A DNA stretch of 64,000 bases from Marinobacter sp. (GTDB lineage Bacteria > Pseudomonadota > Gammaproteobacteria > Pseudomonadales > Oleiphilaceae): positions 62,001 to 126,000 of the forward strand of contig JACIZI010000008.1 of the NCBI GenBank assembly GCA_014359475.1. The letters are read 5' to 3'. Both the position numbers and the translations under genes were made by a program. Below are positions 26,908 through 36,856 of the stretch, piece after piece (within the stretch, counting starts at the first letter, position 1; every line of letters starts with the position of its first letter). The notes beneath the pieces were generated by a model. That model saw nothing but the letters and a program-made list of their open reading frames with translations. It had not been told where the DNA came from and searched no databases.

Positions 26908-27358
26908 TCCGCTCGGCCCCTCAGTATTTACCCTGCCAGTCCGGGTCTACATCGAAGACACCGACGCAGGGGGTGTTGTCTTCCATGCCAAATATCTGCA
27001 CTACATGGAGCGGGCGCGCACCGAGTGGGTGCGTCATTGCGGTGTGCAGTTGCGGGCAGGGCTTGAGAGCAACATCAGCTACGTGGTGCAGACGCTGTCG
27101 ATTCACTACGCGGTACCGGCGCGGCTGGATGATGAGCTGCTGGTTACCGCGGAACCCACGGCCATGGGCCGGGTCTGGATGAACTTCCGGCAGCGGGTGT
27201 TGAGAAAAGACGACAAACGCCTGCTGGCGGACGCTGACGTGCGGGTGGCCTGCGTGGCCCTGGATTCTGCGCGGCCCAGGCGTTTGCCGGACAATTTGCG
27301 AGAGCTGCTGGAGCAACATCGGGCAGCCAACACGAACACGGATTCGAGTCAGGAGTAG
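26900..27358 (+). CDS. ybgC: Tol-Pal-associated acyl-CoA thioesterase YbgC
   Basis: A hotdog-fold thioesterase of 152 residues. [20 protein letters not shown] carries the catalytic aspartate and [20 protein letters not shown] is the family helix. It hydrolyses short or long acyl-CoA and, in E. coli, interacts with the acyl-carrier protein at the membrane. I place the start at the TTG at 26900 (LTDPLGP), overlapping the ruvB stop. It heads the ybgC-tolQRAB-pal-cpoB operon as in most gammaproteobacteria. Confidence 0.92.
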   Translation: MTDPLGPSVFTLPVRVYIEDTDAGGVVFHAKYLHYMERARTEWVRHCGVQLRAGLESNISYVVQTLSIHYAVPARLDDELLVTAEPTAMGRVWMNFRQRVLRKDDKRLLADADVRVACVALDSARPRRLPDNLRELLEQHRAANTNTDSSQE

Positions 27359-27362
27359 CAAG

Positions 27363-28052
27363 GTGGAGACAGAAGTTTCTGTTTGGTATCTGATTGCCAA
27401 TGCCGGCGTACTGGTGCAACTGGTGATGCTGTTGCTGTTGGCCGCTTCAGTCATGTCCTGGGCCCTTATCTTCCAGCGCCTGCAGGTGTTCCGCCGGGCG
27501 AAACAGGCACAACTGGCATTCGAGGAACGTTTCTGGTCCGGCATGGATCTGGGCAAGCTCTATCAGGAGGTGAGTGAAAACCCCACGCCGTTTTCCGGTA
27601 TGGAGTCCATGTTCCGAGCCGGATTCAGGGAATTCTCCCGCCTGCACCAGCAAAGCCGGGATGCGGATGCCGTGATGGAAGGCACACAGCGGGCCATGCG
27701 GGTGGCGTTCTCCCGTGAACAGGAACGACTGGAGCAGCATCTGCCGTTTCTCGCCACCGTAGGTTCCACCAGTCCTTACGTGGGCCTGTTTGGCACCGTC
27801 TGGGGCATCATGAACTCCTTCCGGGGCCTGGCCCAGGTACAGCAGGCAACGCTGGCTACCGTGGCACCGGGTATCTCCGAGGCGCTGATTGCCACCGCCA
27901 TGGGCCTGTTTGCAGCGATTCCGGCGGTGGTGGCCTACAACCGTTTCGCGGCCATGTCCGATGCCTTGCTGAAGAACTACGAAACCTTCGCCGAGGAATT
28001 CTCCAGCATCCTCCACCGCCGGGTGCACCACAACGACCGTCAGGCCGCATGA
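27363..28052 (+). CDS. tolQ: Tol-Pal motor subunit TolQ
   Basis: A 229-residue inner-membrane protein of the MotA/TolQ/ExbB family with three membrane segments: LIANAGVLVQLVMLLLLAAS near the N-terminus, and two later ones around VGLFGTVWGIMNSFRGLA and ALIATAMGLFAAIPAVVAYN. With TolR it forms the proton-driven stator that energises TolA. The start is GTG at 27363 after CAGGAG. It is 4 bp behind ybgC. Confidence 0.96.
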   Translation: METEVSVWYLIANAGVLVQLVMLLLLAASVMSWALIFQRLQVFRRAKQAQLAFEERFWSGMDLGKLYQEVSENPTPFSGMESMFRAGFREFSRLHQQSRDADAVMEGTQRAMRVAFSREQERLEQHLPFLATVGSTSPYVGLFGTVWGIMNSFRGLAQVQQATLATVAPGISEALIATAMGLFAAIPAVVAYNRFAAMSDALLKNYETFAEEFSSILHRRVHHNDRQAA

Positions 28053-28077
28053 ACCGGACCATCAGGAGCGTAACGTG

Positions 28078-28524
28078 ATGAAAGGTATGGGCATGATGCC
28101 CCAGCAGAAACGCAAGCCGATGTCGGAAATCAATGTGGTTCCGTACATCGATGTGATGCTGGTGTTGCTGGTGATCTTTATGGTGACCGCCCCCATGCTG
28201 ACCCAGGGGGTGAAGGTGGAGCTGCCGGAAACCACCTCGGAGCCCATTCAGTCTGACAAGGATGTGGAGTCGATCATCGTCTCGATCGATACCAACGGTG
28301 CCTACTATCTGGAGGTGGGAGGTGAGACCAGTAACCCGATGGATCTTGCTCAGGTGCGGGAGCAGGTGGCCAGGATCCTGTCTCAGCGTACTCAGGGGGA
28401 AGTGCTGGTACGGGGTGATGAGCACGTGGAATATGGCACCGTGGTGCGCCTGATGGCGGAATTGCAGAGCGCAGGTGCAACAGGGGTCGGCCTGATTACC
28501 GACCCGCCGGCAAACCCTAAATGA
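28078..28524 (+). CDS. tolR: Tol-Pal motor subunit TolR
   Basis: A 148-residue ExbD/TolR protein. MSEINVVPYIDVMLVLLVIF carries the single membrane helix with the essential proton-carrying aspartate (YIDVML). VKVELPETTSEPI and VLVRGDEHVEYGTVVRLMAE form the periplasmic domain. A GTG directly in front of the ATG (28075) is the alternative start. Ribosome site CAGGAG. It pairs with TolQ. Confidence 0.96.
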   Translation: MKGMGMMPQQKRKPMSEINVVPYIDVMLVLLVIFMVTAPMLTQGVKVELPETTSEPIQSDKDVESIIVSIDTNGAYYLEVGGETSNPMDLAQVREQVARILSQRTQGEVLVRGDEHVEYGTVVRLMAELQSAGATGVGLITDPPANPK

Positions 28525-28543
28525 TTGGCGACGGGCAGTATTT

Positions 28544-29548
28544 GTGTCAGATCACGAACGTGAAGTGAACAAGCCCGATCCACAGCCCTGGAAGAAGCCA
28601 GTAGGGCTGTCGCTGGTGCTGCACGGGGTGATTGTGCTGGCCGTGATGGTAGGCTGGACCTTTTCACCGATCCAGGAGCCTGAGCCGCGCAGCATTTCCG
28701 CCAGACTGATCAGCCCCCAGCCGGTGCCCACTCCGGAAGTGGAGCCGGAAAAGGATCGGCAGGAAGAGGAGCGCCAGCGCCAGGCCGACGAACAGCGCCG
28801 CCAGGAAGAACAGCGCAGGCTCGAACAGAAAAAAGCAAAGGAAGAGGAAGTCCGTCGCCGCGAGGAAGAGCGCAAGCGCCAGGAAGCCGAAGCGGCCCGT
28901 AAACGGGAAGAGCAACGGGTCAGAGAGCAGGAGGCAGCCCGTAAGAAGGCTGAGGCGGAAGCCAAAGAGCGTGCCCGCCAACAGGCGGACGAAGAACGGC
29001 GCCGTCAGGAGGCGGCCCGCAAGGCTGAAGAAGAAAAGCGTCGCCAGGAAGAGGCGGAGCGCCGTCGCCGGGAGGCCGAGGCGCAGGCTCGCCGTGAACG
29101 GGAAGAAGCCGAGCGCAAGCGACGGGAGCGGGAACAGCGTCTGCGGGAGCAACAGCTCGAGGCCCTGGCAGAACAGGCTCGCGAGGCTGAGCAAGCGGAA
29201 GCCCGCAGGCAGCAGGAGGCAGCGGCTGCCCGTGCCCGGGAAGCGCGCATGGCCTCGGAGAGCGAAAAGTTCCAGGCGCTGATAAGGGAACGGCTCAGCC
29301 AGGCATGGTATCCGCCGTCCTCTGCCACCGAGAACATGACGGCGCGTTTGCGGATTACCCTCTTGCCCACCGGCGAATTGTCTTCGGTAGAGTTGCTGGA
29401 GGGCAGCGGCAACGCAGCGTTCGATAACTCTGCGCTGAGCGCAGTGAGGTCACTGCGCCGCTATCCGGTGCCTGATGACCGTGACACGTTTGAAACCTAT
29501 TTCCGGCGATTTACCATTGAGTTCAATCCCCGGACACTACCCAGATAA
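28544..29548 (+). CDS. tolA: Tol-Pal energy-transducing protein TolA
   Basis: A 334-residue protein with one N-terminal membrane anchor ([20 protein letters not shown]), a long helical domain of Glu/Arg/Ala/Gln-rich heptads (about 75-240), and a compact C-terminal domain ([20 protein letters not shown] then [20 protein letters not shown]). TolA spans the periplasm and links TolQR to Pal and TolB. The start is GTG at 28544. The low-complexity helix explains the many long false frames on both strands here. Confidence 0.95.
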   Translation: MSDHEREVNKPDPQPWKKPVGLSLVLHGVIVLAVMVGWTFSPIQEPEPRSISARLISPQPVPTPEVEPEKDRQEEERQRQADEQRRQEEQRRLEQKKAKEEEVRRREEERKRQEAEAARKREEQRVREQEAARKKAEAEAKERARQQADEERRRQEAARKAEEEKRRQEEAERRRREAEAQARREREEAERKRREREQRLREQQLEALAEQAREAEQAEARRQQEAAAARAREARMASESEKFQALIRERLSQAWYPPSSATENMTARLRITLLPTGELSSVELLEGSGNAAFDNSALSAVRSLRRYPVPDDRDTFETYFRRFTIEFNPRTLPR

Positions 29549-29561
29549 CACGGAAACTGAT

Positions 29562-30878
29562 ATGGGACAGCACAGGCAGATTTCAATCATCCGGTTCGCG
29601 CAGGCAATTCTGCTTCTGGCGGTCATGCTGGCCACCCAGGTTGCCCGGGCGGAATTGCTGATCCGCATCACTGAAGGGGCAGACTCGGCGGTTCCTGTGG
29701 CGGTGGTGCCCTTTGCTACCAGTGGCACCATGCCCCCCGGTAACAACATCAGCCGGATCGTGCGGGATGATCTGACCATGAGTGGGGAATTTCGCCCCCT
29801 GCAACCGGACAAGATGCTCAGCCTGCCGGCCACCGGTGCTGACGTGCATTTCCGCGACTGGCGTATGCTGGGCCAGCGTTTCGTGCTGGTGGGGCAGGCC
29901 GAGCGACAGGGCGACCGCATCACCGCTCAGTACGAACTGTTCGATGTAAATCAGGAGCGCCGTATTCTGGGCGAAACCGCATCAGCATCCGTCAATAGTG
30001 TACGCAGCCTGGCTCACCATATTTCCGATAAGGTGTACGAGGCCATTACCGGTGTACCGGGAGCCTTCTCTACCAGACTGGCTTATGTCACGCTGCAGCA
30101 GGTGGGCGGCGAGCCCCAGTACCGACTGCAGGTCAGTGATGTAGATGGCAAACGAGCCCGGATACGTCTGGAAAGCCGCGAACCGATCCTTTCCCCGTCC
30201 TGGTCGCCGGACGGCAAAAAACTGGCTTATGTGTCCTTTGAGACCGGTAAACCGGCCATATTCATCCACGAACTGGCCAGTGGAGAGCGAACCTTGTTGG
30301 CAGAGTTCCGGGGCCTCAATTCCGCGCCCGCCTGGTCGCCGGATGGTCGTTCCATGCTGTTGACTCTGTCCAGGGACGGTAACGCTGAAGTCTATCGCAT
30401 GGACCTGGCGACCAGGGAGCTCACCCGCTTGACCAACCATTGGGCGATTGATACTGAAGGCACCTGGGACCCGGACGGTGAGGGTATCTATTTCACCTCG
30501 GATCGTTCTGGCGGCCCGCAGATCTACCACAAGCAAGGGCCCCGGAGCGAAGCTGAGCGCATCACCTTTGATGGTCGCTATAACGCGCGTCCCAGGGCGG
30601 ACAGCGAAGGTAAATATATCTACTATGTGCATCAGAGGGACGGTGGGTTCCATATTGCCCGTCAGAATCTGGACACCGGGGAACAGAGCACTCTTACGCG
30701 CACCGGTGCGGATGAATCGCCAAGTCTTTCTCCTAATGGCAGGATGCTGATTTACGCCACCCGGGAAAACGGCCGGAGTGTGCTGACAGTGATTTCCGCT
30801 GACGGAGGTGCTGCCTATTCGCTTCCGGCGGCAGAAGGCGATGTCCGTGACCCGGCATGGTCGCCGATATTGCGCTGA
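29562..30878 (+). CDS. tolB: Tol-Pal periplasmic beta-propeller TolB
   Basis: A 438-residue periplasmic protein with a cleavable signal peptide ([15 protein letters not shown] before ELLIRIT). The N-terminal domain is followed by WD40-like beta-propeller blades, seen as repeated [43 protein letters not shown] and [14 protein letters not shown]. TolB switches between Pal- and TolA-bound states. The start at 29562 (MGQHRQ) is preferred over an upstream in-frame codon inside tolA. Confidence 0.95.
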   Translation: MGQHRQISIIRFAQAILLLAVMLATQVARAELLIRITEGADSAVPVAVVPFATSGTMPPGNNISRIVRDDLTMSGEFRPLQPDKMLSLPATGADVHFRDWRMLGQRFVLVGQAERQGDRITAQYELFDVNQERRILGETASASVNSVRSLAHHISDKVYEAITGVPGAFSTRLAYVTLQQVGGEPQYRLQVSDVDGKRARIRLESREPILSPSWSPDGKKLAYVSFETGKPAIFIHELASGERTLLAEFRGLNSAPAWSPDGRSMLLTLSRDGNAEVYRMDLATRELTRLTNHWAIDTEGTWDPDGEGIYFTSDRSGGPQIYHKQGPRSEAERITFDGRYNARPRADSEGKYIYYVHQRDGGFHIARQNLDTGEQSTLTRTGADESPSLSPNGRMLIYATRENGRSVLTVISADGGAAYSLPAAEGDVRDPAWSPILR

Positions 30879-30916
30879 GCCCGTTTATAACAAACCCTGA
30901 AAACCTGGAAGAGGAA

Positions 30917-31501
30917 ATGATGATGAAAACAATGTCCCGCAAAGGTCTGTTTGCACTGGCCATGTCCCTGGGCCTGATCGCCGGTTGTAGCTCTACCGGT
31001 GAAACCATGGAAGAGGGTCAGGCTGGCGCTGCCGGAGCAGAGAGTGGTGAGCAGAGTGGCAGCACCGTATACGGCGGTGGCGCCGAGGACGGTATCTCCA
31101 GCTCTGCAATGAGTGAGTCCGGGCGCCAGCAAGCCGAAGCAGCTGCCCGTCAGGCAGAGCAGCAAGCCATGCGTGAGATCACCACGTTCTATTTTGATTT
31201 CGACACTTCTGAGATCAAGCCGGAAGCCCGGGAAGTGCTGATCGCCCACGCCATGTTCCTGAAAGCCAACCCTGGCCGGAACGTGCGCCTGGAAGGGCAT
31301 GCCGACGAGCGTGGTACCAAGGAGTACAACCTTGCACTGGGTGACCGTCGCGCCAGCGCCGTTGAGCGCTTCCTGATTGTGAACGGTGCCTCCCGTGGCC
31401 AGATTGAAACCATCAGCTATGGAGAAGAGAAGCCGGCTGTGATGGGTTCCAACGAAAGCGCCTGGGCCCAGAACCGTCGGGTGGAACTGGTGTTTGAATA
31501 A
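30917..31501 (+). CDS. pal: Peptidoglycan-associated lipoprotein Pal
   Basis: A 194-residue outer-membrane lipoprotein: lipobox LGLIAGC, an Ala/Gly/Ser-rich linker, and an OmpA-like peptidoglycan-binding domain with [18 protein letters not shown] and [20 protein letters not shown]. Three consecutive ATG codons begin the gene; I use the first, behind GAGG. It anchors the outer membrane to the wall and interacts with TolB and TolA. Confidence 0.96.
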   Translation: MMMKTMSRKGLFALAMSLGLIAGCSSTGETMEEGQAGAAGAESGEQSGSTVYGGGAEDGISSSAMSESGRQQAEAAARQAEQQAMREITTFYFDFDTSEIKPEAREVLIAHAMFLKANPGRNVRLEGHADERGTKEYNLALGDRRASAVERFLIVNGASRGQIETISYGEEKPAVMGSNESAWAQNRRVELVFE

Positions 31502-31529
31502 ACCGACACAACGAAATGCAGGATAATCC

Positions 31530-32306
31530 ATGAGATCCCTGATCAAGGCGGCACTGGCCGGCTCTCTGGTGTTGGTGCCGGGGAGTGCGGTGCTCGCGCA
31601 GAGCACAAATTCAGCACCACAAGTCTATCAGACCGAATCCCGTAACCCGGCCGCTGCAAGCCAGGCCAATGCGGAACTTTTTTACATGATCCAGCAGTTA
31701 CAGCGGGAAATACGCGAACTGAGGGGGCGGGTGGAAGAGCAGGGTAACAAGATCGACCGCCTGACCCGTCAGGGTCGTGACCGGTATGTGGACCTTGATC
31801 AGCGGATTCTGGAGCTTTCTTCCCGGCTGGAATCCTCCGGCCCGGTGCCATCACCGTCGGCCGCGACGGGAGCGGGCGCAGAGGCTGGCGGCAACCCGGT
31901 CAAGTCCCGCGAGTACCGTCAGCCGGGGCCGGAGGAGAAGGCGGAATACCAGGCCATTCAGACCCTTATCCGCGAAAAGAAAGCGTACGATGAGGCCATT
32001 GGCCGCCTGTACGACTTTATAGACAAGTATCCTGAAGGGGATCTGGTGGTCAATGCCTACTACTGGCTTGGCGAAGTATACCTGGTGCAACCGAAGCTGG
32101 AGCAGGCTAAACAGGCGTTTACGATTGTCGCTACCCGCTACCGGGATCACCGAAAGGCTCCGGACGCGGTCTACAAGCTGGGTGTTACCCTGGATCGTCT
32201 GGGCGAGAAGGAGGCTGCCCGCGAGCGGATGAAAACTGTCATCAAGGATTACCCGGACAGTAATGCTGCAAATTTGGCCAGGGATTATCTGAAAGAGCAG
32301 GCGTGA
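31530..32306 (+). CDS. cpoB: Cell division coordinator CpoB (YbgF)
   Basis: A 258-residue periplasmic protein with a signal peptide (AALAGSLVLVPGSAVLA). An N-terminal trimerising coiled-coil (ELFYMIQQLQREIRELRGRV) is followed by a linker and C-terminal TPR repeats (YDFIDKYPEGDLVVNAYYWL; VATRYRDHRKAPDAVYKLGV). In E. coli it coordinates PBP1B with the Tol machine during constriction. It is the last gene of the tol-pal operon. Confidence 0.93.
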   Translation: MRSLIKAALAGSLVLVPGSAVLAQSTNSAPQVYQTESRNPAAASQANAELFYMIQQLQREIRELRGRVEEQGNKIDRLTRQGRDRYVDLDQRILELSSRLESSGPVPSPSAATGAGAEAGGNPVKSREYRQPGPEEKAEYQAIQTLIREKKAYDEAIGRLYDFIDKYPEGDLVVNAYYWLGEVYLVQPKLEQAKQAFTIVATRYRDHRKAPDAVYKLGVTLDRLGEKEAARERMKTVIKDYPDSNAANLARDYLKEQA

Positions 32307-32327
32307 GGTAAAACCCTGAAAAAAAGG

Positions 32328-32355
32328 TTGAACGGCGTAAAAAAATCCGTACTAT
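32328..32355 (+). promoter_or_regulatory. Promoter of the tRNA-Lys pair
   Basis: TTGAAC (32328-32333), a 16-bp spacer and TACTAT (32350-32355) precede the first tRNA by 13 bp. The stretch after the -10 box, GCGCCTCG, is a GC-rich discriminator, as expected for a stringently controlled stable-RNA promoter. Inferred from consensus. Confidence 0.75.
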
Positions 32356-32368
32356 ATGCGCCTCGTTT

Positions 32369-32444
32369 GGGTCGTTAGCTCAGTTGGTAGAGCAGTTGGC
32401 TTTTAACCAATTGGTCGAAGGTTCGAATCCTTCACGACCCACCA
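32369..32444 (+). tRNA. tRNA-Lys (TTT)
   Basis: A complete 76-nt cloverleaf with encoded CCA: acceptor stem GGGTCGT/ACGACCC, D-loop AGCTCAGTTGGTAGAGC, anticodon loop CTTTTAA (anticodon TTT, lysine) and T-loop GGTTCGAATCC. It is identical to the second copy 86 bp downstream. Confidence 0.98.
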
Positions 32445-32530
32445 AACATCCGGAAGCTGTCATGCTGGCGGTTTCCAGGCGGGATAGATAGAGCAAACGG
32501 TGCAAGCCGTTTGAGTCCGGCCAGAGTCAC

Positions 32531-32606
32531 GGGTCGTTAGCTCAGTTGGTAGAGCAGTTGGCTTTTAACCAATTGGTCGAAGGTTCGAATCCTTCACGAC
32601 CCACCA
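32531..32606 (+). tRNA. tRNA-Lys (TTT), second identical copy
   Basis: Base-for-base repeat of the tRNA at 32369-32444, again with encoded CCA. There is no promoter in the 86-bp spacer that I can see, so both are probably processed from one transcript ending at the terminator at 32641. Confidence 0.98.
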
Positions 32607-32640
32607 AATACAGCAGGCAGCACAGAATTGTCTGCTGACG

Positions 32641-32669
32641 AAAAGAGCCTGAGGGCTCTTTTTTTTTTG
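32641..32669 (+). terminator. Rho-independent terminator of the tRNA transcript
   Basis: AAGAGCC, a TGAG loop and GGCTCTT form a perfect 7-bp stem, followed by a run of at least eight T. A textbook intrinsic terminator, 35 bp after the second tRNA. Confidence 0.92.
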
Positions 32670-32798
32670 CTTGTCCGCCCTCAATGTAGAGGGTAAGGGT
32701 CAGTGTATACAATGACTGTGTGACACTTGTGAGACCATCTCATGAAAGGGGGTCGGTAAGTGGTATACTGCCCCTGAACACGTAACAGAGAGCCACCG

Positions 32799-33860
32799 AT
32801 GACAAGACTTGCAGACCGTATCCTGGTTCAGGAACATCTGGCCCGTCAGGCGGAGCCCAAGCCGCTGACCGGGGCCGAAAAATCAGAGCTGGAGGATCGC
32901 ATCCGCGCAGCCCTGAAAGCGCAGGATACGGTGTTGGTGGCTCATTATTACACCGATCCGGATATCCAGCGCCTGGCAGAAGAAACCGGTGGCTGTGTGG
33001 CGGATTCCCTGGAAATGGCCCGATTCGGCAACCAGCATAAGGCATCCACCGTGGTAGTGGCGGGCGTTCGCTTTATGGGGGAAACCGCCAAGATTCTGAA
33101 CCCGGAGAAGCGCGTTCTGATGCCCACGCTGGAGGCTACCTGTTCTCTGGATGTCGGCTGTCCTGCCGATGAGTTCAGTGACTTCTGCGACCAGCATCCG
33201 GATCGCACGGTGGTGGTTTACGCCAACACCTCTGCCGCCGTGAAGGCGCGGGCTGACTGGGTGGTCACCTCAAGTTGCGCCCAGGCCATTGTCGAGCACC
33301 TTGACCAGCGCGGTGAAAAGATTCTCTGGGCGCCTGACAAACACCTGGGGCGCTACATTGAGAAGTCGACCGGCGCTGACATGCTGCTCTGGGATGGCTC
33401 CTGTATCGTCCATGAGGAGTTCAAATTCCGGGGGCTTGAGGATCTGAAGGCGCTTTACCCGGATGCCGCCGTGCTGGTGCATCCGGAATCCCCGGAAGCC
33501 GTAGTGGATATGGCGGATGTGGTCGGTTCAACGTCCCAGCTGATCCATGCCGTCCAGACCATGCCCAATCAACAGTTCATCGTGGCTACCGATAACGGCA
33601 TCTTCTACAAGATGCAGCAACTGGCTCCGGGCAAGACCCTGATTGAGGCCCCTACGGCGGGCAATGGCGCGACCTGTCGCAGCTGTGCCCATTGCCCCTG
33701 GATGGCCATGAACGGGCTGGAGAATCTGCTGCGGGTACTTGAGCAGGGCGATCAGGAAATTGAGGTCGATGATGCCCTGAGAGAGGAAGCCTTGCGGCCG
33801 TTGCGACGCATGCTCGATTTCACCGCCAATATGAGCCTCAAGGCTGCCGGTAACGCCTGA
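32799..33860 (+). CDS. nadA: Quinolinate synthase NadA
   Basis: A 353-residue [4Fe-4S] enzyme that condenses iminoaspartate with dihydroxyacetone phosphate to quinolinate in NAD synthesis. Visible: [20 protein letters not shown], the cysteine in [31 protein letters not shown], and the C-terminal cluster site [18 protein letters not shown]. The start is the ATG at 32799. A TATACT box at 32764-32769 may be its -10 element; its -35 is weak. It ends just before a strong inverted repeat. Confidence 0.97.
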   Translation: MTRLADRILVQEHLARQAEPKPLTGAEKSELEDRIRAALKAQDTVLVAHYYTDPDIQRLAEETGGCVADSLEMARFGNQHKASTVVVAGVRFMGETAKILNPEKRVLMPTLEATCSLDVGCPADEFSDFCDQHPDRTVVVYANTSAAVKARADWVVTSSCAQAIVEHLDQRGEKILWAPDKHLGRYIEKSTGADMLLWDGSCIVHEEFKFRGLEDLKALYPDAAVLVHPESPEAVVDMADVVGSTSQLIHAVQTMPNQQFIVATDNGIFYKMQQLAPGKTLIEAPTAGNGATCRSCAHCPWMAMNGLENLLRVLEQGDQEIEVDDALREEALRPLRRMLDFTANMSLKAAGNA

Positions 33861-33863
33861 CCA

Positions 33864-33922
33864 AGCAGCCTGTCGGACTTAAGGCTAATCTCGCGACGAT
33901 TGCTTAAGTCCGACAGGCTGCT
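33864..33922. terminator. Bidirectional terminator-like 20-bp perfect inverted repeat
   Basis: AGCAGCCTGTCGGACTTAAG at 33864-33883 is repeated exactly in reverse complement at 33903-33922, with a 19-nt loop. It sits between the convergent nadA and bepA genes, so it can end both transcripts. The right arm ends inside the bepA stop codon (33921-33923). There is no T-run, so the repeat may act with Rho or as an RNA-stability element. Similar palindromes are dispersed in related genomes, from memory. Confidence 0.75.
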
Positions 33923-35384
33923 AGCGCTGGCTTGCCGCCATGCGGGATGTCACTTCGGCCAGCCGCTCGCTGATCACCTGATGCAGCGGCGATGAAGCAG
34001 GCGCCTTCTCCTGGGCCTGGCGAAGCTGGCGGCGGGCGGATTCCGGGTCACCCATCAGCAGTGCGTATTCAGCTCGCGCCCGGTGCACGCCAACAATGTT
34101 CCGGGCCAGTCCTTCTGCCTCGGCCAGTCGCAGCCACAGGTGTTCCCGGTCCGGATAATCCCTGAGAAGGTCTTTCAGATAATCTGCCGCCCTTCGGCCA
34201 TTACCCGCTTCTGTTTCCACGCGGCTGAGGGTTTCGGTAATCGGGTAGTTGCCGGGATTTCGCTTCAGAGCATGGACAAGCAGGCTCCGCGCTTTTTCAT
34301 AGTCTTTTTGCGCCAGCCAGGTTTCCGCCAGGCTCACCAGAAAGGTGATCCGTGCCGGGTTGTCGTTCAGCAGTATCTGGAGCTGTTCACGGGCCTTGTC
34401 CGCCTGTCCGTCCTCCAGGTACGCCACGGCAAGCCCATAGCGCGCTGCCAGGTTTTTTTCGTTGCCCTTTGAATTCAGATAATTGCGGAAGAACTCCACC
34501 GCTTCACCGGGCGAGCGAGCATAGTGCACCTGCAATCGTGCTCTCACCAGGTGGTATTCCAGAGCATCAGGCACCGCCTGGCTGGGGTATTGCTCTGCGC
34601 GGCTTCGGGTGTCGGATACCCGGTTACGGGTGAGCGGGTGGGTCGAGAGGTATTCTGGCGGCTGGCTGCCTTGCAGTCGGCTGCTCTCCAACATGATTTC
34701 GAACATCTCCGGCATGCCCCGCGGGTCCAGACCGGACTGGGCCAGAATGTCTATGCCGATACGGTCCGCCTCGCGTTCGTGGGCACGGCTGTATTCCAGC
34801 ATGTTCTGTATCGAAAGTGCCTGAGTGCCGGCAATGGCGGCGATACCGAGGTCGGACTGGGTAACGGCGGACAGGACAATACCGGCAATCATTCCCGCAA
34901 TGGTCAGGGGGGCGGCATTTTCCTGTTGCTCCAGCCTGCGGGAAAAGTGGCGCTGGCTGAGGTGAGCCAGTTCGTGGGCGATCACCGAGGCAAATTGTTG
35001 TTCGGTTTTTGCATTCAGAAACAGGCCCCCGTTCACTCCCACAATATTGCCGGGTACGGCAAACGCGTTAATCTGGGAATTATCAATAGCGACGACTGTC
35101 AGCTTCCGGTCACTTAGCGGGGCTGAGGGCACCAGTTGGTACACAATGGACGACAGGTAATCTGTCACAATCGGATCAGTAATTCGTGGGGCGCTGCGAC
35201 GCAGGGACATCATGACCTGCTCACCGATATCTGATTCCCGGCGGTCTGATATGAGTCCCCCGCCAATGCCGCCGATCGATGGCAGGGTGGTGCTCTCAGA
35301 AGAAGCTGCGGATCCGGCCGTGCTCAGAATCAGCAGGGCGGCGGTGACCAGCGACAGCAAAGAGGGGACAACGTTGTTCAACAT
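33921..35384 (-). CDS. bepA: Periplasmic M48 metalloprotease BepA-like
   Basis: A 487-residue protein with a signal peptide (LLSLVTAALLILSTAGSAA), the M48 zinc-protease domain with VIAHELAHLSQRHFSRRLEQ (HEXXH), EYSRAHEREADRIGIDILAQ (third ligand), and a C-terminal TPR array from about 270. BepA (YfgC) degrades or chaperones stalled outer-membrane proteins such as LptD at the BAM complex. Length matches the family. It is convergent with nadA. A bamC gene lies further on (38314), but not in the same operon. Confidence 0.93.
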   Translation of the reverse strand: MLNNVVPSLLSLVTAALLILSTAGSAASSESTTLPSIGGIGGGLISDRRESDIGEQVMMSLRRSAPRITDPIVTDYLSSIVYQLVPSAPLSDRKLTVVAIDNSQINAFAVPGNIVGVNGGLFLNAKTEQQFASVIAHELAHLSQRHFSRRLEQQENAAPLTIAGMIAGIVLSAVTQSDLGIAAIAGTQALSIQNMLEYSRAHEREADRIGIDILAQSGLDPRGMPEMFEIMLESSRLQGSQPPEYLSTHPLTRNRVSDTRSRAEQYPSQAVPDALEYHLVRARLQVHYARSPGEAVEFFRNYLNSKGNEKNLAARYGLAVAYLEDGQADKAREQLQILLNDNPARITFLVSLAETWLAQKDYEKARSLLVHALKRNPGNYPITETLSRVETEAGNGRRAADYLKDLLRDYPDREHLWLRLAEAEGLARNIVGVHRARAEYALLMGDPESARRQLRQAQEKAPASSPLHQVISERLAEVTSRMAASQR

Positions 35385-35518
35385 GAATACCTGTATCCGT
35401 TATTACCGAATGGACAGACTTCGGGATTAAAAGTTCTGCTACATTGAGCGGGATGCAATGTGCTGGCAGTGCCGGCATAATGCCGCCTTCTTTCCGAGTA
35501 TTGTGGTCGACAATCACT

Positions 35519-35743
35519 ATGGCTGACAAAGTTCTGGACGCAAGCGGTCTGCGATGTCCCATGCCGCTGCTGAAAACCCGACTGGCACTCCGCGAGCTGA
35601 AGACCGGGCAGCAACTCGAGGTGCTTGCCACCGATGCCGGTTCCGCCCGGGATATTCCGGCGTATCTGGCGCAGTCGTCCCATCAGCTGCTGAGTGTTGA
35701 AGAAAGCAGCAACCAGTATCGGTTCGTTATACGTTGCGGCTAG
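35519..35743 (+). CDS. TusA-family sulfurtransferase
   Basis: A 74-residue protein with the family motif VLDASGLRCPMPLLKTRLAL (CPXP, the sulfur-carrying cysteine) and the two-layer alpha/beta fold pattern. TusA-like proteins hand persulfide sulfur to tRNA thiolation or other pathways. I chose the ATG at 35519, where family similarity begins; a longer in-frame extension to 35444 is non-homologous. It is 33 bp in front of the permease gene, so probably co-transcribed. Confidence 0.9.
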   Translation: MADKVLDASGLRCPMPLLKTRLALRELKTGQQLEVLATDAGSARDIPAYLAQSSHQLLSVEESSNQYRFVIRCG

Positions 35744-35776
35744 CAGCCCGTCTGTTATCAGCCCTGGAGTTTATGA

Positions 35777-36853
35777 ATGGTCCGGATTTTACGCGGTCTT
35801 GCGGAAAAATACTTTTCAGATGACGAAGCAGTCATACTTTTCCTGCTGTTGGTGGCCGGCACTGCGTTTATATTGTTGTTTGGGGCCATGCTGGCTCCGG
35901 TCATCGCAGCGCTGATTGTGGCGTTCATCCTGCAGGGGCTGGTAACCAGGCTGGTCAATATGCGGGTGCCGGAGCTGGTCGCCATTATAGGTGTGTTCAT
36001 TGTATTCCTCGGTGTGCTGGTGGGCTTCCTGTTCGGGTTGCTGCCTCTCATCTGGAGTCAGGTCACCTCTCTGGCCGGGGAGATGCCTCGCATCTTCCGG
36101 GAAACCCAGTCCTACCTGGAGCTGCTTCCGGAACAGTACCCGCACCTCATTTCCATGGAGGCGGTGAACACCATCTATCGTCAGGTGACCACCGAAGCGG
36201 GAAATCTCACCCAGTGGTTGGTGTCCTTCTCTCTGTCCAGCATTCCGGATCTGGTGGCGTTGCTGATCTACATGGTGTTACTGCCCATCCTGGTGTTTTT
36301 CTTTCTCAAAGATCGCCGGGTATTGCTCGCCAGTATGAGCCGGTTGTTGCCGACCCAGCGGCCCCTGATGCAGGCCATCTGGAATGAGGTCAATCAGCAG
36401 TGCGCCAACTATGTGCGGGGCAAGGCGCTTGAGATTCTGATTGTCGGGGGTGTTACCTACGTCGCCTTCAAGATTCTGGGTATGCCCTATGCGGCCTTGC
36501 TGGCCCTTCTGGTGGGTTTGAGCGTGGTCATTCCCTACATCGGTGCGGCGGTGGTGACCATCCCGGTGGCAATGATTGCACTCTTTGCCTTTGGCTGGGG
36601 CTCCCAGTTTATCTGGGTGATGGTGGTGTACGGTATTATCCAGGCGCTCGATGGCAACGTGCTGGTGCCGGTGCTGTTCTCGGAAGTGAACAACCTGCAC
36701 CCCGTGATGATCATTGTTGCGGTGCTGTTCTTCGGCGGGCTGTGGGGCATGTGGGGCGTATTCTTTGCCATCCCCCTGGCGACCATGCTCAAGGCGATTT
36801 TCTCGGCATGGCCGGTGCAGGGAGAAGTGGACACACATGCCCGCGGGTCCTGA
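35777..36853 (+). CDS. AI-2E/PerM-family membrane transporter
   Basis: A 358-residue polytopic membrane protein, with about eight hydrophobic segments, for instance VILFLLLVAGTAFILLFGAM at the N-terminus, LLPILVFFFLKDRRVLLAS in the middle and the conserved VIPYIGAAVVTIPVAMIALF. The C-terminal DGNVLVPVLFSEVNNLHPVM is the PerM signature. The family includes permeases and Na+/H+ antiporters; the substrate is unknown. It is convergent with bcp, with only 3 bp between stops. Confidence 0.9.
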   Translation: MVRILRGLAEKYFSDDEAVILFLLLVAGTAFILLFGAMLAPVIAALIVAFILQGLVTRLVNMRVPELVAIIGVFIVFLGVLVGFLFGLLPLIWSQVTSLAGEMPRIFRETQSYLELLPEQYPHLISMEAVNTIYRQVTTEAGNLTQWLVSFSLSSIPDLVALLIYMVLLPILVFFFLKDRRVLLASMSRLLPTQRPLMQAIWNEVNQQCANYVRGKALEILIVGGVTYVAFKILGMPYAALLALLVGLSVVIPYIGAAVVTIPVAMIALFAFGWGSQFIWVMVVYGIIQALDGNVLVPVLFSEVNNLHPVMIIVAVLFFGGLWGMWGVFFAIPLATMLKAIFSAWPVQGEVDTHARGS

Positions 36854-36856
36854 TGG

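Noticed and set aside
28760-29260. Repetitive DNA that could be taken for tandem repeats
   Set aside because: It is the low-complexity Glu/Arg/Ala/Gln helix of TolA, not a repeat array.
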